A stretch of 64,000 nt of DNA, from the NCBI GenBank assembly GCA_032717465.1, contig CM064671.1, forward strand, positions 57,030,894 through 57,094,893, written 5' to 3'. Made by a program: the position numbers and the translations under genes. Shown one piece after another: positions 47,957 to 59,556 of the stretch. The notes under the pieces are model-generated. The model was not told the origin of the DNA and did no database searches. It was given only the letters and a program-made list of their open reading frames with translations. Every line of letters starts with the position of its first letter. The first letter of the stretch is position 1. The DNA comes from Coenobita brevimanus. Lineage: Eukaryota > Arthropoda > Malacostraca > Decapoda > Coenobitidae.

Positions 47957-47959
47957 CTC

Positions 47960-48435
47960 TCGAATATTTAGTGTTTTGTCTTTTCCGAGCAATGAAAACA
48001 AAGAAATAACGTAAGTCTTCATGCATGTATCTAATAAATTTAACTTCTGCACGTAATGATTGCTGTGTTTGAGCAACCATCTTAAACCATGGTTTGTATT
48101 GTTCTATCGGACTTTGTTTCATTAATGCACCGTTGTACACATTTTGGCTGGATTTTAATGAAGAATATTCATTTATATCAGAGTAATGCCACAATGCTGT
48201 TACCATTATTACCAACACAATTGAGAAACAAGCCATTTGTATCACAGGGACCTATGTATCATACGGTTTGTGCATCAACACAGGCGCATTCTCTTTAATA
48301 CTACATGGAAAGGAATATTCCAATACATCGTTTAATGATTTTCGTGAGAAATGGACCTTATTGTTTCTTGTCTTCATATTTGTATTTAAAGAATCTCATC
48401 TGACTCATTTACTTCCAGGTGAAAAATACTAAGCG
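47960..48435. other. No recognisable gene
   Basis: AT-rich sequence without coding motifs or repeats. Confidence 0.4.
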
Positions 48436-48439
48436 TATA

Positions 48440-48568
48440 TGACTGAGGGAATGTAAGCTAGAGAGAGGGCAGAATGATAGAGGAGGAAAGAACGACATAA
48501 GGGAAACTCGTTTGTGGCCGCCCCTTCAGGAATGAAGGAACCTAGTTATGAATGGATATACTGATAGT
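48440..48568 (+). mobile_element. RTE-like LINE, 3' tail remnant
   Basis: About 130 bases including ACTCGTTTGTGGCCGCCCCT and a following TTCAGGAATGAAGG, aligned with the last part of copies A and B. It shows very short 5'-truncated copies of the same family. Confidence 0.6.
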
Positions 48569-48769
48569 TTTTCTTGGAATGTGTTGTTTGTTTCTTTGTA
48601 TTTCAATCCCGCCCGAACCAAGGGCCAGAGACCCCCAGACCCCTATATATTCTGAATCAGGGTGACCCAAGGATGGTTTTAGGGGGGTCAAGATCCAGAT
48701 CTGGGTCATATGAGGTCACCCATAGAGTGCTCATCTCCTTGGCCCGGTCAAGGCTGGGTACCTCTGCAA

Positions 48770-49175
48770 CCGAGTTTTTGGCATGGAGACTCACTTGACC
48801 TGCAGTTCGGACAACGGTCATGTGGGGTTGACCTCCGAGATCATTTGAGGTCACTGGTCAGAGGTCATTTCAGGTCACTGGTAATACACGCTCGAATGAG
48901 TAGACCCAGCAGCCCAATTTTTGGAACGGAGACTCATATGACACCCAGTTCTGACATTGGCTATGTGAGGTTGACCTCCGAGGTCATTTGAGGTCACTGG
49001 TCATAGGTCATTTGATGTCACTGGTAATACACACTCGAACGATGGACCCAGGAGCCCAATTTTTGGCATGGAGACTCACATGACCTCCAGTTCGGACGTA
49101 GTCTATATGAGGTTGACCTCCAAGGTCATTTGAGGTCACCAGTCGCAGGTCATTTGCGGTCACCGATAATAGTAA
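48770..49175. repeat. Minisatellite of ~142 bases with AGGTCA direct repeats
   Basis: Three tandem units start near 48775, 48918 and 49060 (spacing 143 and 142), each beginning TTTTTGG. Every unit contains AGGTCA half-sites in pairs separated by four bases (for example 48862-48877, 48981-48996 and 49123-49138). Two units also have TGACCT-3 bases-AGGTCA arrangements. AGGTCA pairs with four-base spacing are the DR4 type bound by nuclear receptors, including ecdysone receptor partners. Whether it works as an enhancer is unknown. Confidence 0.85.
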
Positions 49176-49365
49176 ACATGTGCACACAAACACTGTGCGT
49201 TAGTCTGCGAAAGCTGAAATAGAAAGTCCCTGGACCTCTAATAATCCCTCTTCAAAAGCATAAGAGGCACGTGGTATTTCTGGAGCAGAAAGAAAGATTG
49301 AAAAAGAACAAATAGGATTAGAGTGTTCACCTTATTGACCTGGACAATGCTGGGTACCTCTGTTA

Positions 49366-49832
<467 letters not shown>

Positions 49833-49879
<47 letters not shown>
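49833..49879. repeat. (TA)n microsatellite
   Basis: About 23 TA units. Confidence 0.95.
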
Positions 49880-49883
<4 letters not shown>

Positions 49884-49919
49884 TGTATGTATATAAAACA
49901 CACTTTACACATGCATACT

Positions 49920-50114
49920 TTTTTTTTTTTTTTTTTTTTTATGTGTCCGACTCTGGGCAAAGGCTTCAGGGCCTATATCTCGGGGGCAGTAGCCTATCCC
50001 AAGGCCCAGTAGTCCTCCTACACCTCCACATGTCACCACTTCGGCACTAACACCCACCGTCCATATTGAATACATGCTAGGGCTGTTTCATACAGGACTG
50101 GTGTATTGGTATTA
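49920..50114 (-). mobile_element. Short retroposon family S, copy 3
   Basis: A poly-T run of about 21 is followed by a ~175-base body nearly the same as copy 2. The minus strand ends in poly-A. It lies about 50 bases left of the proposed left end of piggyBac-like element 2. Confidence 0.85.
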
Positions 50115-50778
50115 GCGGGGGTATTTTTACGACATGTCGGCGGGTAATACTTGCATGGAACGTTTTTAACTTGCCGCATGCTGGACACCCCAGACATAAA
50201 ATGGCACGCCAGTGCCGGCCAATTTTCGATTTTTTTTTTTTTTTAAGGATTGATTTTTATGTGAAAAAACGAATATGACCATTAAAAGACTCACCAGAGG
50301 CTATAAGTGCATTTTCTGGAAGTCCCCGGTCCACCCCTCAGGTATGGTTTCCCAGAAGAACTGCAGCGAAGGTGTGAGAAAACCTCATTTTCTATGAAAG
50401 ACTCAGGTATTCTGGCCAACGTTTCTCTGGGAAGGTCTAGGAATGTTTATTTACACTTTTCAGTTCACTTCATACGCATAATTTTTTTTCACTTGATTTC
50501 ATACAGAAAACATCTTTTTTTCCCATATAAATCACTTTAGTACTGCAACACCTGTCGCCTGTCATGTATCTCTCTCACTGTGCATCCTTCGTCTTACATT
50601 TACGGTAACTTACGTACGACTTTACTTCACTGTGTACTGCACTTACACTTACAGTAAATTATTTACAACATGCCTTCAGTATACACAGACACTGTAAGAG
50701 TATTTCTGAGTGTCTCGCTGTGAATACATCGTCTTACACTTCCGATAACAACATTACTTCACTACATACAGTCCATAC

Positions 50779-51377
50779 TGTTACGGCTATAATTATTACT
50801 CCTCCGCCTCATCCCTCGTGAACTCCCATCTTTTGACTGAAGTCAAGCACTCGTCCACCTCACGCTACCAGCGCTCCATCTGTTGACTGGATTTGATACT
50901 ACTAGTTTCCCAACATGTCACCTGACTTTCCCTCCCTTTTTCTGTGTGAAGCGAGGTTGCCTGATTATCTGGTTTCCCGCGCAAGTTCAGTTCACACTCA
51001 TCCTCTGCCCTGGGAATATCTTAGTGAACCACTCCTGACCTTTACCTGGAAGCCTGTGTTATAGGGAACCCATCTTCAACGCCTTCTTTTGCTGTAAACC
51101 ATGAGTATCAGTTTTCTCCTTGCATTAGTTCATTAATCTTCTGATGGTGAATGGCTTTAGGTATTTATATTGTTTTTTTCTTAGGTTTAGTTAGGTTTAG
51201 GGTTGTAATTATTGTATGTTTAGTTTGTTAAATTAAATGAATAATCAACCAAATCATTATCAATCTACCCTGTAGTTTGTCTAGTTGGATAGTGTTCATG
51301 ATCCTTCTCTTTTCTTATTGCTTTCCATGGGTCTTCATAGGGTAGATACAGTTAAATACTCCCCATGGATCGTAATA
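50779..51377 (+). repeat. 5' LTR of LTR element 2
   Basis: 599 bases, matched throughout by the 3' LTR except position 51288. It would carry the element's promoter and RNA start. A TTAGGTTTAGTTAGGTTTAG direct repeat lies near 51183. Confidence 0.95.
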
Positions 51378-51379
51378 AA

Positions 51380-51397
51380 TGGCGACCGTGACAGGAC
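51380..51397 (+). promoter_or_regulatory. Candidate primer-binding site of LTR element 2
   Basis: TGGCGACCGTGACAGGA lies two bases after the 5' LTR end, where the tRNA primer would anneal. The tRNA was not identified. The first eight bases match the start of the window, in LTR element 1. Confidence 0.6.
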
Positions 51398-52000
51398 CTA
51401 TTTCAGCTAGACAGACATTTACAGTAATGGTGTTTTGAGGGGTTGCTGTTGCTTGTTCCCATAGATTTTAAATTTTCCTTGATGTATTTAGCATTTTGGT
51501 ATTAGTGTGAAACTTGTTTCCATTCGATTTAAAATCCTTGATGCAATAAACATTTTGGTATTTGTGTGAACTTGTCAGCACATAGGTTTATAGGTTCAGG
51601 AGTCTTCATAGAACTTATCTTTCATTTTTAACGAAATACAGGGTCGTTATAAGTTCTATCAAATGTGGGGAATATATCCGGATCGTTTATAATGCCGTAT
51701 CCCACGCTCCAGTGAGGTCTACATCTGCTAGTTGCGATAGGGCAAGTGGCTAGTTTGATACACTCACTCTTCCAAGTCCCAGATTATTCAAGAATCAAAG
51801 TTGTTTTGTCTTATCCTATAATCAGGGGTAATCCGGATCATGCTAAAAGCCGTCATCCTCTGCTCTTAATCATAGACAACGACTTTCGTAAGTTAATATT
51901 TTGGTCAAGGCTCTGGAAGTTTCCAGGACTTCAAAGAGTTTTCTTCCTGTAATCTGTGTCTAAAATATAACTTACCATAATTTTCTCATACATTTTAATC

Positions 52001-53286
52001 ATGTTTGACCTTCAAAAATTTGTTGAAAATCCTAGCCATGAGCAATTAAAAGACTTAAAGAAAGATGAGTGGAAAAGCATTGCTACCTACTTCCAAATAG
52101 AAATTGAATCTCGTATGACAAAAGAGGTCTTAAAAAACACAATTATAGAGTCTTTAGTTCAAAGGGAAGTCCTGGGGACAGAGGCTATTGATGTTTTGAC
52201 TCCTATGAGTTATTCCTTTCCTACTAGGGTTGATAATCCTTATTCAACTCATACTAAACAAGGACACAGTGACCCAGTGGAGATGGAAAGATTAAGATTA
52301 GAATATCAGCTTAAGATAGAACAATTAGCTCAAGAAAAGATAATGAGAACAGAACAATTAGCTCAAGAAGAAAGAATGAGAACAGAACAATTAGCTCAAG
52401 AAGAGAGAATGAGAACAGAACAATTAGCTCAAGAAGAGAGAGTAAAAATGAAAGAATTACAAATAAGAGAGCTTGAAGCAAATGCAAATTCAAACCTTAG
52501 GGAAAAGGAAATTGAATTGAGAGAGAAATTAACTGCGTTTAAACCACACAAGGAAGCTGCTTTATTGCCTCAGTTTGATGAGAATGATGTGGATGGATTT
52601 TTAAACACATTTGAGCACATTGCAAGAAAAATGAGTGGCCTGAACAACACTGGATATCAGTCTTGGTCCCAAAGCTGATCGGAAAAGCTCAGAGAGTTTA
52701 TAATAGTTTTGATGATAAAAATGATTATAATGGTTTAAAGACTAGTATTCTTCGTGCATATTCAATTTCTCCTGATGGATATCGACAGAAGTTCAGAAAA
52801 CATGTAAAATCAATTTCTCATACTTATGTGGAGTTTGCAAATGATAAATTAAGACAGTTTAAGAAATGGCTTGAAACAACTAACACCTCAACATTTTCAG
52901 ACCTGGTTAATCTCATGGTTTTGGAAGAGTGGAAGAGTAAGTTGCCATTCACCATCCTGAAGCATGTGGAGGAGCAAGGACAGAAGGATCTCATGAAAGC
53001 AGCGGAGTTGGCTGACGCCTATGATTTATTGATGGGATCTCTAAATAACAGGAGTGGTTCCATCTCAGGTGTTAAGTACTCCTCTGGTGTAAGCTCCGGT
53101 ATGGTGGGTGGTAAGCAGAGCTCTTCACACTTGATGCCTTGGACTCAAAATATCTCCAATATATCCTGTAGTTATTGCAAAAGCCAGGTCATTCTATCCA
53201 GTCCTGCAAACACCCTAATTGTAAAACTTCAAAAAACATGTTTAACCCCAAAGAAAAATCTCCTCATGAAATTGAAAAGCCAGTAG
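52001..53286 (+). pseudogene. gag of LTR element 2
   Basis: The ATG at 52001 (MFDLQKFVENPSHEQLKDLK) starts the structural protein. A coiled-coil contains four tandem units of the type RTEQLAQEE (52315-52445), from a 33-base repeat. The capsid-like region follows. The frame changes near 52640 (one base apparently missing after AAAAATGAG) and again near 53180, inside the zinc knuckle (CSYC...GHSIQSC, read across two frames). Otherwise the sequence is continuous and well kept. The short-run nature of the breaks leaves open sequencing or assembly error. Confidence 0.85.
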
Positions 53287-54710
53287 TGACTTATGATTCA
53301 AATAAGCCTCATCAGAATTCCTTCCTTCCTTTTATGTTTCAGGGTACAGTCTCACTGAATAAAGATGATGAGTCATATCCCATTACTATCTTGAGAGATA
53401 CTGGAGCATCTCAATCAATTTTGGTCAGAAATGCTATTCCTTGTGTATCTAGTGCCTTCACTGGGGAGAAGGTGATTTTGTCTGACCTTTCATCTAATCC
53501 CTCCTATCCCTTAGCTGAAGTTTATCTCCAGTGTGACCTTTTATCTGGAAATGTTAAAGTAGCTGTCAGAAGAAGACCCTTTGCCAGTCAAGGGATCTCA
53601 TCTGCTATTGGGAAATGATTTGGCAGGAGAACTCATTGTGCCTATGGTTTCAGTGGTTGAAAACCCTTTAACTGAGAGCCCAACTGAGATTCTAGATACT
53701 GTTGCTCCCCACTTATTTCCCTCCTGTGTTGTAACTAGGTCACAGAAGGCTAAAAAGAACAAAATCAATCCATTACCACCACCTGCTCCCAAGGAATATC
53801 TGCTGGATCAGACTATCTCAAAAGAAAACCTAATTAAAGCTCAGAAGGCTGATCCATCACTTGCTACCCTGAGACATGCTGCAGTCGAAGGTAAAGACCT
53901 AAATACATTGCCTTGTTTTTACTTCCATGATGGCGTTTTGATGAGAGCTTATAGACCACCAGAACTAAAACATCTTGATACCTGGTCAGAAATCCACCAA
54001 GTTGTGATTCCCAAATCTGTCAGACAATCCATCCTTAAACTGGCTCATGACGGGATAGCTGGTCACCTAGGGGTCTTAAAAACTTACAAAAAAATCCTAC
54101 AACATTACTATTGGTCAGGTCTTAGAAAGGATGTTTCTACTTTTATAAAAACTTGTCATGTTTGTCAAGTGGCTGGTAAACCTAATGAACAGCTTAAGTC
54201 TGCTCCACTCCATGCAATTCCTGTAGTGACAGCACCTTTTGAAAAGGTAGTTATTGATTGTGTGGGACCTCTACCTAGGACAAAGAAAGGTAACCAGTAC
54301 TTATTTACTATCATGGATACTGCAACAAGATACCCTGAAGTCTATCCCCTCAGAAATATCACCTCTAAAACTATAATGAAATCCCTGCTTCATTTGTTCA
54401 CTGCATTTGGCATCCCTAAAGAAATCCAATCGGATCAAGGGACGAATTTTACCAGTAGGCTTTTCAAAAAAGTTATGGAGGAACTAGAGGTTAAACATGT
54501 CACTTCCTCGGCTTATCACCCACAATCCCAGGGCTGTTTAGAAAGGTTCCACCAGACCTTTAAATCAATGTTGAAAAAGTATTGCTTGGAAAACCACAAG
54601 GAATGGGATGAAGGCATAGACTTTCTTCTTTTGCTATAAGGGAGTGTCCTCAGGAGTCTTTAGGATATTCTCCATTTGAGGTATTATATGGACGACAAAT
54701 AAGGGGTCCC
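53287..54710 (+). pseudogene. Protease and integrase part of pol, LTR element 2
   Basis: The aspartic protease shows RDTGASQS (DTG at 53397-53405) and, after a frame change near 53580, HLLLGNDLAG. Then come a Lys/Pro-rich linker and the integrase zinc domain (HDGIAGHLGV to CHVCQ, about 54047-54165). The catalytic core has D in VIDCVGPL (about 54255), D in QSDQGTNF (about 54435) and E in LERFHQ (about 54542). The frame changes at about 54635 in a T run. The remaining core (YSPFEVLYGRQ) leads into the next stretch. All catalytic residues are present. Protease is followed directly by integrase. Confidence 0.9.
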
Positions 54711-56659
54711 TTGAAGCTTCTGAAAGATCAGTGGTTTAACAGCACTACTCAAGAAAGTCCATCTGTATCTCACTATATTGATAATTTAAGATCTAGATTA
54801 TCAGAAGTCAGAACGATTGCTAAAGATACCTTATTAAAGGCTCAGTGTAAAATGGAAAGACTTCAACATCCATCGTCTGTTGCACACAGTTACTCCCCAG
54901 GAGACAAGGTCTTGCTCTTTCTTCCCATTCCAGGTAGTCCCCTCAGGAGTAAATTCACTGGCCCATATGTAGTTGCCAAAAAACTATCAAAGTTGAATTA
55001 TGTAGTACACACCCCAGATAGACGTAAAGACTCTCAACTTGTTCATGTGAATTTAATGAAACCTTATTTTACTAGATGCCCAGAGGAGCACTATGCAGAG
55101 AGAAATGAGATGAACCCTGTACTGTTTGTGGGAACGGAGCCAGAGCCAGAGCCAGAGACTTCAGACTTGACAAACCCAGAATTGGACCTACCCCAACCGT
55201 CCGGTAACCTACCTAATAGCATGATCATGGAATCTCTATGTGATTACCTATCAAGTTTGACCAACATACAAAAGGATGACCTAGAATTGTTATTGACGTC
55301 TTATCCTGAAGTTACTGCTGATTTACCAGGGTTTTGTGGTCTCTTAACACATGACATACGGTTGGTTAGCGATGCTACTAGTCCAATTAAACAGCCAGCA
55401 TATCGTCTTAATCCTTTAAAAATGAAAGTAATGAAAAAGGAAGTTGAATTCTTAACTGCTAATCACCTTGCAGAACCAAGTTTTTCTCCTTGGGCTTCCC
55501 CATGCCTTTTAGTTCCAAAACCCGATGGAAGCCACAGGTTCTGTACAGACTATCGTAAAGTCAATAAGGTCACTGTCTCTGACTCTTATCCCCTACCACT
55601 CATAGAGGACTTAATAGATTGCATAGGAAACTCCGAATTTATTAGCACAATAGATCTCCAAAAAGGCTATTACCAGATAGGTATGACAGACAGAGCTAAA
55701 CTAATATCTGCTTTCATAACCCCATTTGGGTTATATCAGTACACTGTAATGCCATTTGGGTTATCTAATGCTCCGGCCACATTCCAGAGGATCATCAACT
55801 TCATCACACAGGATTTGGTTGGGACTTCAGCTTATCTGGATGACCTTGTGGTGATGGCTGACCAGTGGGACGAACACCTGACACGTCTCCATGCCCTCTT
55901 CAACAAACTAAAAGAAGTAGGATTTACCATCAACTTAGCTAAATCTACTTTTGGAGACTCTACAGTAACATATCTTGGACATGTTGTGGGACAGGGGCAA
56001 GTTCTACCGAAGGAGGCCAATGTGGAAGCAGTTCTAGCATTCCCAACTCCAACCACCAGAAAGGAAGTCATGAGGTTTTTGGGGATGGCCGGTTTCTATC
56101 GTCGTTTTTGTAAGAACTTCTCCAGTGTTGCAGCTCCACTGACTGATCTCACCGCACTTCGAACCCCCTTCAAGTGGACCTCTGCCTGCGAGACTGCCTT
56201 TCAACGTCTGAAAACTTTTCTTGCCAGCAGACCTGTCCTCAGAACTCCTGACCACTCGCAACCTTTCCATCTTCATATCGATGCTAGTGGAGTTGGAGTT
56301 GGTGCTGTTTTGCTGCAAACCAACCCAGTGAGTGGTGTTCTCCATCCTATTGCCTACTATTCGTCGAAGCTGAAAGGACATCAACGGGGCTACTCCACAA
56401 TTGAGAAAGAGGCTCTAGCTCTCTCGTGCTAGCAATCAAGAAGTTCGAGTGCTATCTTCGCCACCATCCTCATCCTACTACTGTCTTTACGGACCACAAT
56501 CCTCTTGTATTTCTCCAGACTATGAAGAATTCCAATCAACGGATTCTACGATGGGCCCTGCTTGTTCAGCCATTTAATCTTCAAGTTCAGCATATAAGGG
56601 GTGTTGACAACATTCTCGCGGATACCCTGTCGAGACATCCCATCGAGGCTACAGAGTAA
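54711..56659 (+). pseudogene. Integrase C-terminus, reverse transcriptase and RNase H, LTR element 2
   Basis: The stretch opens with the end of integrase (KFTGPYVVAKKL and HTPDRRKDSQLVHVN) and a Glu/Pro-rich spacer (EPEPEPE near 55140). RT has PAYRLNPLKM, SPCLLVPKPDGSHRFCTDYR, FGLSNAPATFQ and the catalytic YLDD (about 55832). The RNase H part has HIDASGVGVGAVL and, after a frame change near 56430, TDHNPLVFL and NILADTLSRHP. The stop is at 56657. The RT frame from 54711 to 56432 is uninterrupted. RT copies the RNA and RNase H removes it. Confidence 0.92.
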
Positions 56660-56691
56660 TCTACCTCCTTCGTGCTTCCACTGCGTAGGTC

Positions 56692-56704
56692 TTTGTGGGG
56701 GAGG
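56692..56704 (+). promoter_or_regulatory. Polypurine tract of LTR element 2
   Basis: TTTGTGGGGGAGG directly precedes the 3' LTR and would prime plus-strand DNA. LTR element 1 has the same tract with one G fewer before position 4715. Confidence 0.8.
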
Positions 56705-57303
56705 TGTTACGGCTATAATTATTACTCCTCCGCCTCATCCCTCGTGAACTCCCATCTTTTGACTGAAGTCAAGCACTCGTCCACCTCACGCTACCAGCGC
56801 TCCATCTGTTGACTGGATTTGATACTACTAGTTTCCCAACATGTCACCTGACTTTCCCTCCCTTTTTCTGTGTGAAGCGAGGTTGCCTGATTATCTGGTT
56901 TCCCGCGCAAGTTCAGTTCACACTCATCCTCTGCCCTGGGAATATCTTAGTGAACCACTCCTGACCTTTACCTGGAAGCCTGTGTTATAGGGAACCCATC
57001 TTCAACGCCTTCTTTTGCTGTAAACCATGAGTATCAGTTTTCTCCTTGCATTAGTTCATTAATCTTCTGATGGTGAATGGCTTTAGGTATTTATATTGTT
57101 TTTTTCTTAGGTTTAGTTAGGTTTAGGGTTGTAATTATTGTATGTTTAGTTTGTTAAATTAAATGAATAATCAACCAAATCATTATCAATCTACCCTGTA
57201 GTTTGTCTAGTTGCATAGTGTTCATGATCCTTCTCTTTTCTTATTGCTTTCCATGGGTCTTCATAGGGTAGATACAGTTAAATACTCCCCATGGATCGTA
57301 ATA
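56705..57303 (+). repeat. 3' LTR of LTR element 2
   Basis: 599 bases, same ends as the 5' LTR, one difference at 57214. Confidence 0.95.
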
Positions 57304-57348
57304 ATACACTTATGAGAAATTATTTACAAGGGTCTTTCACTGTCTTAC

Positions 57349-59556
57349 TCAATAGTTTTGAAGAGTGTCGTACTCCTCAAAGCAAGGATAGATGCGCAGA
57401 CCAAGGGTTGGATTGTGCACACATACACTTAGAGTCCTTCTGCTGAGTACACGGCCTTGCGGTGCTATTTGCACACACATGACACCGTCGCTGTGGATTC
57501 TGACGAGTCTCAGTGGGAGGGATGATCGTGGGGAAGTGGCGACCGGTGAGGCAGATAGGTGTTGCAGCGGTGTGGCGGTGGCGAGCGGCAGTCTTTTCCT
57601 CTGAGCATTCCCCCAGTATTTCCTGCACCAGCTCACGAATATAGCCCTCAAAGGTCTACTTTATGCCAGTTACCTGAGCATTGAGCAGGTGAGCATTTAG
57701 GGCTGTGATGTTGAGGAGGTGGAAGAATAGTTTCTTGTACCACTTCATCGTAGGCCTGGCACAATCCACGCTGGAAATCATTGTGTCCGACTGATCTACC
57801 TGTCGCATATTCATATTGTAGACCAGGACAGGTTCTGGTTTCCAGACGTGGTGCCGCCCTTCTGTCCTGTAGTCGATGCTGTCGGTGCGGTGTTCAAGTG
57901 GCCTGTGTACAGACGAGAGGAGGAAGACTTCTCTGTTGTGATGCCAGCCTGTTGCAAGGATGTTATTGGCCTTGTAAAATACAACTTCGTTCCTTTGCAG
58001 CTTCCTCCCCACCTTCACCATGTGCTTGCAGCTCTTTTTCACAGTGCCATACAGACCTGTCTCCTGAAGGTGAAGGTACCTAACCAGAAGGGGCCTTGTG
58101 TACCAGTTGTCCAGGTACAGGACGTGCCCATGATGAAGGTACTCATCGATCATCATCTTCACCACAGACCCAGACAGTCCCAAGGTTCGATCTTTGATGA
58201 TGTCCGTCTGAACACCTGTGTACAGCACTATGTCCTGCACATACCCAGTCTTACAGTCGCACATCACGAAGATTTTGAAACCAAACCTGTACCTTTTGCT
58301 GGGGATATATTGCCTGAAGGAAATATTACCTCTCCATAGCACAAGACTGGTCAATGATGAGGTCTCTGTTGGGAGCAAAGGAGGTACAAAATTTCTCAGG
58401 TAGGTGATCGAAAAACACACGTATCCTCCTCATCCTGTCCATGTTGTTAGCGTTTGCAGGGACAAGTTGGTCAAAGAAATGCAGTCAGCTCAGGATGTAT
58501 TGGAACCTATTCCTCCCCATTACTTTCCCAAAGATAGATGTTTCCATTAGTGGATCTACAGTCCAGTAGGAGGGGAGCTGGTTCTTTTTCAAAATCCCCA
58601 TCAAAAGTAGAAGGCCTAGGAACACATACATCTCGTTTAGGCTCACTTCCACCTCCAACAACTGGTTATGTGGCGTCTGTGTTGCCCCTGCACGCTCAAA
58701 GGCAGCAAAGACGTTTGTTAGGGCTACATTTCTCAAAACAAAGTCCACAGTAAAGAAATTTGTTAAGAAATCTAGCCTACTTGAAGATGGGGTTAGTTCA
58801 AGTACAGTACACCTAGCAACATGATTGTATGTGAACGGGTGTATTTCTGGAACAAAGTCACTCCCATCCTCTAACTCCCACATCAGTTCCTCCTCATCAC
58901 CATCGTCACCTCCCTCATCCAACGGGCGTGGGGAAGTGTGGGGAAGGAGGGAAAACTCTCACTGGAGGTGCTGGGAAGTGTGGGGGATAGGGGAACACTT
59001 TCACTTGATGTGCTGGGAAATGTAGCAAAAGGAGGAACACTTTCATGAGATGTGCTGGGTGTGGGGAATTGGGCAACACTTTCTGTGGATGTGCTGGATG
59101 TGGGGAATGGGGGAACACTTTGTTCTACAGTGCTAAGGCAGGCTGGGTCACAAGGGTGTGAGGGATAGCACGGGTGAGATGACTCACCCATGTTCCCAGC
59201 CGGTGGAATATTCCCTAATCTCCCTCTCTTCCTCTTAACACTTCCAACCCCACGTGGGGAAATCCTTGGCTTCCCCAGCCACCCAGGAATACTAGAAGCC
59301 TCACCTTCCCCATCTGAATCAACTTCTTATCACGTAGGGCTAGGTGACGATGTACTGATGGCCTCATCCCTCGGGTACTAGCATACCCCACATACCTGGA
59401 TTTCCTTGGTGTGGGTATTTCCTCCTCACTAGTACTTTCATCTTCCGGTCGCACATAATCCTTATCTTGCATGTCATCGTCAGCGTCACTTTCACCAGTG
59501 TAGGGCACCTTCAGGAGCTCCTGAATCTCCTCATCAGAGAGACTGCGGCGAGACAT
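57349..59556 (-). pseudogene. piggyBac-like transposase 2, frameshifted
   Basis: The minus-strand ATG at 59556 (MSRRSLSDEEIQELL) starts an acidic N terminus. A Ser/Pro/Thr-rich region with repeated STSSES-type units follows (59150-58930). The transposase domain begins near 58900. Catalytic aspartates are seen in LIIDQS (about 58350, in a neighbouring frame), VLYLDNWY and MRQVDQSDT. The C-terminal Cys-rich part (RRCHVCANST, CMCAQ) is in another frame near 57480-57400, ending at about 57349. At least four frame changes make it inactive. Similarity to transposase 1 is clear (RQYIPSKRYRFGFKIF against KQYIPSKRNRFGIKIF). Confidence 0.88.

Larger units (their letters stand above)
50779..57303 (+). 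mobile_element. Young Ty3/gypsy-type LTR retrotransposon 2, Gmr1-like gene order
   Basis: Both LTRs are 599 bases (50779-51377 and 56705-57303), start TGTTAC and end GTAATA. They differ at one site that I could find (G at 51288, C at 57214). A 4-bp duplication ATAC flanks the element (50775-50778, 57304-57307). The order inside is gag, zinc knuckle, protease, integrase, RT, RNase H. A primer site beginning TGGCGACC follows the 5' LTR, and a TGTGGGGGAGG purine tract precedes the 3' LTR. LTR identity indicates recent insertion. Several frame changes are present in the coding part. Confidence 0.95.
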
